Source: Sphaerochaeta sp. UBA5849
GTDB taxonomy: Bacteria; Spirochaetota; Spirochaetia; Sphaerochaetales; Sphaerochaetaceae
Assembly: GCA_002432715.1 (NCBI GenBank)
Contig: DJGJ01000052.1
Span: 1-43,120 of the forward strand
DNA: 43,120 bases
Reading direction: 5' to 3'
Both the position numbers and the translations under genes were made by a program. The notes under the pieces were generated by a model. That model was not told the DNA's origin, ran no database searches, and saw only the letters and a list, made by a program, of their open reading frames with translations. This document shows, in pieces, positions 16,625 through 24,482 of the stretch (positions are counted from its first letter, which is position 1; the number at the start of each line of letters is the position of its first letter).

Positions 16625-17560
16625 CTAATACATGTCGTAATCGAGCTTCAGTACGATGTTCTGCGGATAATCACCGAAGTGCTCGCCGAAGAGGCTTACA
16701 CCGCCGATGAAGCGGGCATCTTCCTTGATTCCGATTTTTACACTGATGAAGCACTGATCCTTGATTTGCAAGGCATCTATCTTCAAGTCGGAAATGTGCT
16801 CGTTGTTGAGAAACGTACCATGGGAGTTGACCTTCCAATCGGTGAGCAGTCCATACTGGTTCAGCGATTCAGGCCACCAGGAAGGGTTGAACTTTCCTTT
16901 TCGACCACCCAAATCTCCGGGGCTTGTCCACGTCCCCACCTCAACATCGTTGACCCATAGGGTGATATCGCTCGGCCAATCATTTCGATAGAAAGGTGCT
17001 TCCGAGCAGGCCTCGAATGAGAGGTCGAACTGCTTGGGAATCCCTCCGTTCACGATGGTGTTGGGAAACCTGTACTCAACAAAACCCTTGTAGAACCAGA
17101 GCAGCTGGGCGTTGGTACGGTCGGGATAATAAAAACTGCAGGGCTGGTCGAAAATGCCGATGGTGCTCTTTTCGCTGACCAGACCGCAGGTTGGATGGAT
17201 TTCACAGTTGACGAAATTTCCGATCGGCATACTCAGCATCACCGAGTTTTCTTTGTTTTCATGTATCGGATTGAGCAGAAGCCTGAACACCACTCTGTCG
17301 CATACCCGGCTGCTCACCTTCATGCTGCCGCGGATCCCCGGTTGTGATTCGGTGAAGAGAAGCCCGGCATTCTCAAGAATGCGGACATTCAGTGCGGCGG
17401 TTGAAGTAGGAAGACCCAACTGCTCGGCAATCTCATTCACACTGAGACTGCGCTCATTGAGCAGCTCAAGGATGTTGATTCTCGCCTCATTGGCAATAGC
17501 CTTCGACACGACCAGCATCTTCTGCTTGTCGGAATAATCAAGAAAAATCTCTTTCAACAT
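16625..17560 (-). CDS. ArsR-type regulator with C-terminal sugar-sensing-like domain
   Basis: A 311-residue regulator. Residues about 15-75 form an ArsR winged helix: SKAIANEARINILELLNE, then LSVNEIAEQLGLPTSTAALN with recognition helix and VRILENAGLL. The remaining 230 residues are a beta-rich domain with many aromatic residues (QLLWFYKGFVEYRFP, DITLWVNDVEVGTWTSPGD, NPSWWPESLNQYG), very unlike metal-sensing ArsR proteins and more like carbohydrate-binding folds. It is the last gene of the arabinoside operon, 71 bases after the arabinofuranosidase stop. The palindromes GAACAA-N5-TTGTTC at the operon promoter are likely its sites. Sugar sensing is inferred from the domain and its context. Confidence 0.8.
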   Translation of the reverse strand: MLKEIFLDYSDKQKMLVVSKAIANEARINILELLNERSLSVNEIAEQLGLPTSTAALNVRILENAGLLFTESQPGIRGSMKVSSRVCDRVVFRLLLNPIHENKENSVMLSMPIGNFVNCEIHPTCGLVSEKSTIGIFDQPCSFYYPDRTNAQLLWFYKGFVEYRFPNTIVNGGIPKQFDLSFEACSEAPFYRNDWPSDITLWVNDVEVGTWTSPGDLGGRKGKFNPSWWPESLNQYGLLTDWKVNSHGTFLNNEHISDLKIDALQIKDQCFISVKIGIKEDARFIGGVSLFGEHFGDYPQNIVLKLDYDMY

Positions 17561-17631
17561 CCTACTCTACCTTCTCCTACAGTCGTTTCCTTCATCCTAA
17601 CACAATGGCAGATTGAGAACAAACACTTCTG

Positions 17632-19122
17632 CTACCTATGAAACCTCAGGAGGTTCCACGTCAGGGGGGCAATCTGCAGGTTTTCAGTATCAGCATGCAA
17701 CACCTGCTTCGGCATCACCTCTTCAGGATTCATCGCATCGTTGACAGCGTACAGATTCTCATGTTCCAACACAATATGCTCGACCAGCATATACGAATTG
17801 CCAAGACCAGGCAGATCCAGTTCAAGGGACAACATCTCGTGCTCGTGACGGTTCACTACGAACAGGTCAATTTCCCCTGTCTCAGGATGATGCACTACAA
17901 GCGCATCGGCATAGGGGATGGTTCCATACTGCCTGTTTTCGTACGATGCAACGTCAACCCGGCTTTCCAATACCTCCCCCCTGCCATATTTGGATGCATA
18001 GTAGAACGGCCAATAAATGGTCTGCCTCCAAGCCTTTCCTCCGGTTTCGGTCATGATGGGGGCGATGGTGTTGACCAACTGTGCGATGCAGGCGATTTTG
18101 ACACGATCGCAGTGCCTGAGCAGACTGTTCAAAAGGCAACCCACCACCAAGGCATCCTCAAAGGTATAGACATCCTCGAGCAGGGAGGGTCCGACAATCC
18201 ATGGAGTCTGCTGCTTGTCCTTTTCGTGGGAGTGGAACCAAACATTCCACTCATCGAAGCAGAGGTACATCGTTTTCTTGGAGCGCTTTTTTGCCTTGAC
18301 GTAGTCGCACACATGGACAACGGTATCGATGAAAGCATCCATGCTCGCCGAGCAGGCCAGGAAGGTGGCAATGTCCTTCTCCTCATTGCGGAAATACATG
18401 TGGAGCGACAAGTAATCGACCACCTCATAGGTATGGTCGAGCACGGTCTCCTCCCACTCGGGGAAGGTGGGCATAGAGGAATTGGAACTGCCGCAGGCAA
18501 CCAGTTCAAGTGACGGGTCGAACAGCTTGATCGCCTTGCCCACTTCACAGGCCAGACGTCCATATTCCTCGGCACTCTTATGGCCGACCTGCCAAGGTCC
18601 GTCCATCTCGTTCCCCAAGCCCCAGAGCTTGATATCATAGGGTTTTTCCGATCCATGGCTCTTTCTGAGATCGCTCAGATAGGAACCACCTGGATGATTG
18701 CAATACTCGACCAGGTCCTTCGCTTCAGCAAGGCCGCGTGTTCCCAGGTTGATCACCATCATCGGCTCGGTCCCCACTTTCTTGGACCAGTGCATGAACT
18801 CCTGCAGGCCGAACTGATTCGGATCGAGGGCCTTCCATGCCAAATCAAGCCGGGTCGGGCGGTTTTCCTTGGGACCTATCGAGTCTTCCCAATTGAAATT
18901 GGAAACATAGTTTCCTCCGGGAAACCGAACCACCGGAACATCGAGCTCGCGGACAAGGTCCATGACATCGCTACGAAAACCTTCCTCGTCTGCTGCACCG
19001 TGATCGGGTTCGTAAACACCCCCATAGACCGCTCGACCAAGTTGTTCAACGAACGAACCAAACAGCCTGGGATCGACCGTCCCTCGGACAAATTGCTTGC
19101 TGGCATGTATCGTACACTTCAC
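17632..19122 (-). CDS. abfA: GH51 alpha-L-arabinofuranosidase
   Basis: A 496-residue retaining exo-glycosidase of family GH51, without a signal peptide and so cytoplasmic. The acid/base is Glu172 in LWGLGNEMDGPW and the nucleophile Glu291 in CFDEWNVWFHS; VVRFPGGNYVSNFNWED (about 64-80) is the substrate-binding block of the family. It removes terminal arabinofuranosyl groups from arabinan or arabinoxylan oligosaccharides. The start is GTG at 19122 with AGAGGAG seven bases upstream. It follows the MalG-type permease by 27 bases, so imported arabino-oligosaccharides are probably its substrates. Confidence 0.93.
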   Translation of the reverse strand: MKCTIHASKQFVRGTVDPRLFGSFVEQLGRAVYGGVYEPDHGAADEEGFRSDVMDLVRELDVPVVRFPGGNYVSNFNWEDSIGPKENRPTRLDLAWKALDPNQFGLQEFMHWSKKVGTEPMMVINLGTRGLAEAKDLVEYCNHPGGSYLSDLRKSHGSEKPYDIKLWGLGNEMDGPWQVGHKSAEEYGRLACEVGKAIKLFDPSLELVACGSSNSSMPTFPEWEETVLDHTYEVVDYLSLHMYFRNEEKDIATFLACSASMDAFIDTVVHVCDYVKAKKRSKKTMYLCFDEWNVWFHSHEKDKQQTPWIVGPSLLEDVYTFEDALVVGCLLNSLLRHCDRVKIACIAQLVNTIAPIMTETGGKAWRQTIYWPFYYASKYGRGEVLESRVDVASYENRQYGTIPYADALVVHHPETGEIDLFVVNRHEHEMLSLELDLPGLGNSYMLVEHIVLEHENLYAVNDAMNPEEVMPKQVLHADTENLQIAPLTWNLLRFHR

Positions 19123-19149
19123 GTTGCTGCTCCTCTCTGATTTGTTTGC

Positions 19150-19998
19150 TTAGCCTTTGACTCCGCCTGATGTCAATCCGGCGATGAAGTATCGTTGGAA
19201 GAAAATGAAAACCACAATAATCGGCAGGGTGGCTCCAAGAGAACCCATGATCAACAGGTCGTAGTTGTTGCCGTACGGAGTGAGCAAGGTATTCAGTCCG
19301 ATGGGGAGGGTGAACTTATTGCCGCTTCGGAGCACGATCAAGGGCCATAAGAAGTTGTTCCAGCTCTGCATGGACATGAAAATCGCCATCGCAGAGAAAG
19401 CAGGGGGCATGATCGGAACTATGATCCTGAAGAAAATGGCATATTCACTGAGCCCGTCCACACGGCCGGCATCGATCAGATCATGGGGAAGGCCTTCGAT
19501 GTATTGCTTGAAGAAGAAAATCGCAAAGGGCGAAACCACCATCGGCAGGAAGACACCGAGGAATCGATCCATCAGGTTGACGGAAATCATCAGTTTATAG
19601 AGAGGCAGAATCAGGATCTGCATGGGAACAAGCATGAGGAAAATGACCATGGTGGTAACGACTTTCCTCCCCTTGAATCGATAGACAGAGAGACCATAGG
19701 CAACAAACGAACTGAAAAAGAGTGCCAGCACTGTTTGGATGAGCATGATCACCAGGCTGTTTCCATACCAGGTGAAGTAGATGCCGTCGCGGATGGTGAA
19801 CAATCCCTTGAAGTTCTCCAAATTCAAGTCGGTAGGGATGAGCGTCTTTAGCGTGATGCCATAGCGAAGCAGGTCGCGACCCGGGCGAAAAGAGGCCAAG
19901 GCCAATGAATAGAGGGGAAGCAGATAGAGAAGGCACAGTGCGATTAAAAGCACATGCTTTGCAATGGACTTGGCCTTGATATGCGGCTTTCCGTTCAT
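19150..19998 (-). CDS. Sugar ABC transporter permease, MalG type (arabinoside operon)
   Basis: Permease of 282 residues with six spans. The EAA loop lies at about residues 170-195 (DAGRVDGLSEYAIFF, then IIVPIMPP), and the C-terminus ends GLTSGGVKG as in MalG proteins. Its ATG shares one base with the TAA of the MalF-type gene (TAATG), so translation is coupled; GGGAGG in the end of that gene is the ribosome binding site. With its partner it should form the channel for arabinose-containing oligosaccharides. Confidence 0.9.
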   Translation of the reverse strand: MNGKPHIKAKSIAKHVLLIALCLLYLLPLYSLALASFRPGRDLLRYGITLKTLIPTDLNLENFKGLFTIRDGIYFTWYGNSLVIMLIQTVLALFFSSFVAYGLSVYRFKGRKVVTTMVIFLMLVPMQILILPLYKLMISVNLMDRFLGVFLPMVVSPFAIFFFKQYIEGLPHDLIDAGRVDGLSEYAIFFRIIVPIMPPAFSAMAIFMSMQSWNNFLWPLIVLRSGNKFTLPIGLNTLLTPYGNNYDLLIMGSLGATLPIIVVFIFFQRYFIAGLTSGGVKG

Positions 19999-20897
19999 TA
20001 TCGCCTCCCTTCCTCGTCAAAGAAGCCAAAGAATTTCAACAGCGATACGCTGAGGGTGAAAACGATGATCAGCAGCACTATCCCGATGGCACTGGCCATA
20101 CCCATCTCTCCCTCCTGAAAGCCTTTATTGTAGAGGTGGCCGACGATGGTCAAGCCTACATTGTTCGGTGACGGCTTGCCCGCCCAGAGGATGAAACTCT
20201 CCTCAAACATGGCAAACCCGCCGAAAATACTGATTGTGGTCACAAAAATGGTGGTTCTCTTCAACAGCGGGATGGTAATGCGCCAGAGCTTTTGCAGGCC
20301 CGAAGCCCCGTCGATATCCGCCGCCTCATAGAGTTCATCCGGGATGTTCTGCAATCCGGAGAGGAAGTAGATGATGTTCACCCCCACCCAACGCCATAGG
20401 GCCAGGATGAGCAGCAGCACCATGGCTTGAGTGGGACCACCGAGCAGCCACTGTCGCGGCTCTGCTCCGAACAGTGCAGCAATTACGTTGACGATGCTTC
20501 TCGGACTGGAGGCAAGCAGCAGGCGCATGATGGTTCCTGCGACTACGATGGAGACCAGGCTGGGAACATAGAGTATGGATCGATACAGCGAATTGTACGT
20601 ACGGTTGCCTGTGTTGAGCAACACCGATAGCAACAAGGGAATCGGAATCAACAAGGCAATCGTATACACCGTATAGCGGAAGCTGTTGTGCAAGGCAACT
20701 TTGAATTCAGGATTGTTCAGCTTCCCGTAATTGCTCCAGCCGATGAAATCCACCTGTCCGGGATACACCTGCTGGAAACTCATCACAAAGGTACTGATAA
20801 TGGGATAGAGATAAAACATGAAAAAGGATAGGACAAACGGCAGTATGAATACATACGGCGCTATCTTCATTGAATTTACTGGTGATCTGTTCGACAT
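19998..20897 (-). CDS. Sugar ABC transporter permease, MalF type (arabinoside operon)
   Basis: Permease of 299 residues of the MalF/UgpA family: first helix at about residues 13-33, then five more. The EAA loop is at about residues 187-210 (YEAADIDGASG, then WRITIPLLK). GAGGAGGG precedes the ATG. It follows the binding protein by 59 bases and overlaps the MalG-type gene by one base. Substrate is inferred from the GH51 enzyme at the end of the operon. Confidence 0.9.
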   Translation of the reverse strand: MSNRSPVNSMKIAPYVFILPFVLSFFMFYLYPIISTFVMSFQQVYPGQVDFIGWSNYGKLNNPEFKVALHNSFRYTVYTIALLIPIPLLLSVLLNTGNRTYNSLYRSILYVPSLVSIVVAGTIMRLLLASSPRSIVNVIAALFGAEPRQWLLGGPTQAMVLLLILALWRWVGVNIIYFLSGLQNIPDELYEAADIDGASGLQKLWRITIPLLKRTTIFVTTISIFGGFAMFEESFILWAGKPSPNNVGLTIVGHLYNKGFQEGEMGMASAIGIVLLIIVFTLSVSLLKFFGFFDEEGRR

Positions 20898-20956
20898 CCA
20901 TCCCTCCTCTGTACAGGATACGCCGGAAAAGTTCCCGGCGCATCCAAAACCAATGG

Positions 20957-22249
20957 TCAGCGGGTAAGATCGGCAGCTTCTTTCAAAGCCTGGGCAGGAG
21001 TCTTGATCTGCTGTTGCAGAACTTGAATCATGACCGTTGACTTCAATCTGTCAATTACGGCAGGAAGCTTTTCCTTGATATTGACACCCTGGATCTCATC
21101 CTTGATAGCGAGCAGCATGCCGAAGATGTCATCATTGAGATAATATTCGGTGAACTTATTGGGCTGTTTCATGATCGGGTCATCCCACACATCCCAACGG
21201 GGAGGATCGAAACCGAGGTCGGTCCAGATCAAGAGATTTCCTTCCCTGGAGCCCTTTGCGAACATCAAGAAGTCCTTGGCGAGCTTCTGGTCTCGTGCCT
21301 GCAGGGTGACCGAAGTACCGGTTCCACCCATGCCTGCAGAGCGGGAGCCGCCAACGGTCCAGCTGGGCATCGGCAGAATCAGGATTTTCCCCTTCAGGTC
21401 GGGCATATAGTCGGTGAAGCGGTTCATGTACCACATGGGCATCCAGACGGAGGCGGCACCGCCATCATTCATAAAGCCATAGTACTCTTCAGCATGATGG
21501 AACCCGCCAGGGGCTGCAATTGCGGCACCACTGTTCATCAGGTCCTTGAGATACTGCAATGTCTTGACGTTCGTGGCATTATCCAGAATGACATTGCCGT
21601 CCTTGTCCAGGAAGTCCGAACCCTGCTGGGCGACCAGCGGCCAGAAGGACCAGTGTTCGGTTACCTCCAGAGTGGTCATGGGTTTGCCTGTCTTTGCCTT
21701 TACCTGCTTGGCTGCAACCATGTAGTCATCCCATGTCTTGATCTTGTAGGGATCCACACCTGCAGCCTTCAGGATCTCCATGTTGTAATAGATTACTGAA
21801 GCACCAACATGGAACGGAAGGCCATAGTTCTTGCCGTCCTTGCTGTAGATGTCCAGTCTTGCAGTAACGAACTTGTCCCGGACGGGATCGATCACATCGT
21901 TGAGCGGAGCCAATTGGATGTTCCCCTTCAGGAAGTTCGGATACTTGGCGATCTCGATATCAACAATATCAGGAGCACCGGTCCCGGCCTGCAGGGAAAC
22001 GAGCAATTTTGTGTGCATGTCCTCATACGGCAGCACTTCGCCCACGAATTTGATCTGGCGGTCCGGGTTCTGCTCATTCCAAAGTTTTGCCATCTTCTCA
22101 TAGAACGCAAGATGCAGGTCCTGGAACGTCCAGAAACTCACTTCGGTTACTCCGGCATCTGTAGGTTTTGCGCTTTCTGCCGACCCGGCACCGAAAACCA
22201 GTCCAACCATACCGACTATAAGCATGGTTACCAGAATGATTCTCTTCAT
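20957..22249 (-). CDS. Sugar ABC transporter substrate-binding protein (arabinoside operon)
   Basis: Periplasmic binding protein of 430 residues, family 1. Signal peptide at about residues 1-21 (KRIILVTMLIVGMVGLVFGA) followed by GSAESAKP, a mature start very common in Sphaerochaeta-type binding proteins; no lipobox cysteine. Family signatures VSFWTFQDL, GAPDIVDIEIAK and VIYYNMEILKAAGVD are visible. AAGGAG precedes the ATG by six bases. It is the first gene of the operon and has a strong promoter with two ArsR-type operators in its leader. An arabino-oligosaccharide ligand is inferred. Confidence 0.9.
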   Translation of the reverse strand: MKRIILVTMLIVGMVGLVFGAGSAESAKPTDAGVTEVSFWTFQDLHLAFYEKMAKLWNEQNPDRQIKFVGEVLPYEDMHTKLLVSLQAGTGAPDIVDIEIAKYPNFLKGNIQLAPLNDVIDPVRDKFVTARLDIYSKDGKNYGLPFHVGASVIYYNMEILKAAGVDPYKIKTWDDYMVAAKQVKAKTGKPMTTLEVTEHWSFWPLVAQQGSDFLDKDGNVILDNATNVKTLQYLKDLMNSGAAIAAPGGFHHAEEYYGFMNDGGAASVWMPMWYMNRFTDYMPDLKGKILILPMPSWTVGGSRSAGMGGTGTSVTLQARDQKLAKDFLMFAKGSREGNLLIWTDLGFDPPRWDVWDDPIMKQPNKFTEYYLNDDIFGMLLAIKDEIQGVNIKEKLPAVIDRLKSTVMIQVLQQQIKTPAQALKEAADLTR

Positions 22250-22267
22250 ACTACTCTCCTTTTTTTA

Positions 22268-22284
22268 GAACAATTATTTTGTTC
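22268..22284. promoter_or_regulatory. ArsR-type operator, perfect copy
   Basis: GAACAA-TTATT-TTGTTC, a perfect six-base inverted repeat with a five-base spacer, in the leader of the arabinoside operon 19 bases before the ATG. Confidence 0.65.
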
Positions 22285-22308
22285 TTTTCTAGATTTCTAA
22301 CCTCTTAA

Positions 22309-22325
22309 CAACAATATTTTTGTTC
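22309..22325. promoter_or_regulatory. ArsR-type operator, second copy
   Basis: CAACAA-TATTT-TTGTTC matches the neighbouring palindrome at 11 of 12 arm positions with the same spacer length. It is 41 bases from the first copy, about four helical turns, and ten bases downstream of the -10 box. Confidence 0.65.
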
Positions 22326-22335
22326 CTTTTAGTGT

Positions 22336-22363
22336 AGTATAAATCGGTTTCATCAGTTGTCAA
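22336..22363 (-). promoter_or_regulatory. Promoter of the arabinoside operon
   Basis: On the reverse strand, a perfect -35 TTGACA (22358-22363) and -10 TATACT (22336-22341) with a 16-base spacer. Transcription would begin right at the proximal operator. Confidence 0.75.
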
Positions 22364-22528
22364 TACATTATATTATGAGTTTTTATATTTTATTACAAAG
22401 AAATAGAAAGAGTATTGTAAAAGATTTGCATATCCTTCGTGTAATCTTATTATTACAATTTTTTTGTTTCAGTACACAACAATGCCATACATGTACCCTG
22501 TTCCACCTCCTCCTTGCGGAGGAGCATG

Positions 22529-22879
22529 TCAAGAATCCTCAAGCAACAACGATGCCCAACAAACTTTTTCAACCGGCTTGCCGTCGCTGATTCTACTGAT
22601 TCCGTTGAACCATGCTTCAGTACATTGGGTGATGAACGATTCATCATGGATGGGAAAGCCGGAAGCACTGCCGATCATGCAGTCGATGCCGCACATCGGG
22701 CACTGAAGCGTCTTGTCCAGAGGAGGACGCTCCTCGATCCAAGAAAGTTTCTGCTCAATCCGGGGATTGAACGTATGGCCACAGTAGAAACAGGTACAGC
22801 TGTCGCTCTCCATAATCTGCTTCTCATTTGCGAACGTTGCTTGGTGGGCCTTCTTGATCAATTCATCGCTGTAGATCAT
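22529..22879 (-). CDS. Small zinc-ribbon-like cytoplasmic protein
   Basis: A 116-residue protein with two CxxC pairs, CFYCGHTF near residue 30 and CPMCGIDCMIG near residue 60, indicating a zinc ribbon. The start YSDELIKKAHQATFANEKQI and the CGID...GSASGFPI segment resemble a small family of bacterial proteins annotated only as cytoplasmic proteins. The ATG at 22879 overlaps the upstream stop (ATGA), and GGAAGG lies nine bases before it, so it is translationally coupled to the 86-residue protein. No function is known to me. Confidence 0.75.
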   Translation of the reverse strand: MIYSDELIKKAHQATFANEKQIMESDSCTCFYCGHTFNPRIEQKLSWIEERPPLDKTLQCPMCGIDCMIGSASGFPIHDESFITQCTEAWFNGISRISDGKPVEKVCWASLLLEDS

Positions 22880-23136
22880 GTGCTTACCTTCCATCCTGCA
22901 TCAATCAATGCATCAAGGGTCTCATACTCCCCTTCCAATACATCAGTTTCGTAGTTGTAGACTCGATACCGGTAGGAAAGGGCATCCTTGAGAGTAATGT
23001 ACGCGAAGCGGCCATCCAGATGGTCGAGATAACAACCTTTGTTCGGCTGCATCAGAGAAAAACTGAATGCGACAACATCCACTTTGCTGATGATGTCCCG
23101 TGTCAAATCCTGCTGGTCTTTTCTCCATGATTTCAT
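22876..23136 (-). CDS. Small hypothetical protein coupled to the zinc-ribbon gene
   Basis: A soluble 86-residue protein, first gene of a two-gene unit. The sequence (KDQQDLTRDIISKVDVVAFS, GRFAYITLKDALSYRYRVYN) has no motif I recognise. The ATG at 23136 is preferred to upstream frame starts because GGAG lies about nine bases before it. Between it and the intron relic (about 80 bases) I see no clear promoter. Confidence 0.65.
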   Translation of the reverse strand: MKSWRKDQQDLTRDIISKVDVVAFSFSLMQPNKGCYLDHLDGRFAYITLKDALSYRYRVYNYETDVLEGEYETLDALIDAGWKVST

Positions 23137-23219
23137 GAGGATATCTCCTATCAAATAGATAATACCCCTAATGATGTGCCAAATGATGTCACAGTTGTTT
23201 TTAATTGCAAGAGTTGGTA

Positions 23220-24100
23220 ATCGGGTAGGAGGATGAGCCTTAGTGGATCACCCGTCGTCCCACAGAACTGCACTGTTCGGGATGCGGCTCCTCGTCAGTT
23301 TACGCACTCTCTGGCATATAGGTCAGAGAACCATCGCCATCCCTTTTCATAGAGCTTTCTGTTGTTCAGCGTCGTATTAAGGATCCATGAATTTGCAATC
23401 CTCCAATATCCTTGTCTACAGTTTCCCATTGCAAAGCCTGATTACGTTCAACACCAAGCCTCTTGAGCTCCCTAAACCGAGTCCTCACCCGTATCCGCCT
23501 TCTCAGCCATCGGTCGAGTTTCTTCTGCTTGCCTTTACATTTTGCAAGCTTGAAGTAAGCAATCCAACCTCTGATTAGCTGATTGAGCTTTTCCTGTCGG
23601 TATTTTACGGACCAGCCATTGCTTGGCTGTGTTATCTCCTTGTTTCAGCCGTGAGATTCGCTCCTGTCTTCTTGTGAATACAGAGTTCCCATCACTTGTT
23701 CTTCGAATCAGAGAAGAATCCATACTCAAGGAATCTGATGCCCTCGATTCTACAGATACAGGCCTTTTCAGGGTTCACTATCAGCTTGAGCACATTCTCA
23801 AGATAGCTGGCAGTGCTTTTGAGAGTCCTTTCGAGCAAATCCGTTCGTTTTGCGTCGGTCGTGTTGTTTTCAGACATCCCACACACTCTCGGCTCCCCCT
23901 GCCTCATCTACACCCCGGTTCCGTATAGCATTTGGACTTCGATTTGTGATGCAATCTCATCCACCGGGGAATGCCTTATGGGATTTCTGTTCGTCAGGCC
24001 AGAAGTTTGACGCCGGCTTTCTTCAGATTCGTCCTCACGGAGGACACCCTTGTCCTTGGCTATGTACTTGGCGCTATCACCCGTACTAGGGACTCCCCCC
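23220..24100 (-). mobile_element. Group II intron relic with deleted reverse-transcriptase core
   Basis: On the reverse strand the 5' part carries domain I-like sequence (CTAGTACGGGTGATAGCGCC, AAGTACATAGCCAAGGACAA, ending with GACGAACAGAAA) that is very familiar from bacterial group II introns. The 3' part has a domain V-like segment beginning GAGCCGCAT and ending AGTTC, then TGTGGGACGACGGGTGA and a terminal CTCCTACCCGAT, the usual 3' end. About 0.9 kb remains where an intact element is over 2 kb. The exact 5' base is uncertain because the usual GTGYG is not visible. Confidence 0.75.
23295..23907 (-). pseudogene. ltrA: Group II intron reverse transcriptase/maturase, internally deleted and frameshifted
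   Basis: An N-terminal fragment of the intron protein (MSENNTTDAKRTDLLE) is joined in frame to sequence from after the catalytic core (LKSTASYLENVLKLIVNPEK, then IEGIRFLEYGFF). The palm domain with the YADD motif is therefore gone. Downstream, with frame changes, follow thumb/maturase remains: LNQLIRGWIAYFKLAKCKGK, LDRWLRRRIRVRTRFRELKR, and finally GYWRIANSWILNTTLNNRKL to the stop at 23295. It cannot be active. The fusion point suggests one large deletion followed by drift. Confidence 0.8.
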
Positions 24101-24158
24101 TTTTCTAGAATGCAAATTTAGGCAATACTACAGTATAGCAACCTTAAGGAGGCACCAC

Positions 24159-24482
24159 ATGCATACACCCCATACCCTGATCGCCTGCATTGTAAACAAA
24201 GGCATGGCAGAAACCGTTATGGATGCGGCGAGAAAGGCGGGAGCCTCAGGGGGGACCATCCTTTTGGCACGAGGAACCGGCAAGGAAGAGGATGTGAAGT
24301 TTTTCGGCTACTCCCTTGTTCCCGAAAAGGAAATGCTGCTTGTCCTTGTGGGTGCAGGCCTGACCGGCAAGGTACTTGAAGCCATCAAGGCGGTACCATC
24401 GTTGGTCGAGCCGGGGGCAGGCATAGCATTCTGTGTCGATGTCGAACGCTTTATGACGTTTGGTGAGCCTGAGTCACTGTAG
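24159..24482 (+). CDS. PII-like (P-II superfamily) protein
   Basis: A 107-residue ferredoxin-like protein of the P-II/GlnB superfamily: LIACIVNKGMAETVMDAARK at the start, then GASGGTILLARGTG, FFGYSLVPEKEMLLVLV and a C-terminal AFCVDVERFMTFGE. The T-loop region is short and lacks the uridylylated tyrosine context of GlnB, as in the PII-like proteins that accompany transporters such as DUF1538 proteins. No such partner or glnA/amtB is adjacent. AAGGAGG lies six bases before the ATG. Its last 32 bases overlap the end of the convergent MFS gene. Confidence 0.82.
   Translation: MHTPHTLIACIVNKGMAETVMDAARKAGASGGTILLARGTGKEEDVKFFGYSLVPEKEMLLVLVGAGLTGKVLEAIKAVPSLVEPGAGIAFCVDVERFMTFGEPESL

Noticed and set aside
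17638..18513. 291-codon plus-strand frame
   Set aside because: Antisense to the GH51 arabinofuranosidase, whose catalytic motifs are intact.
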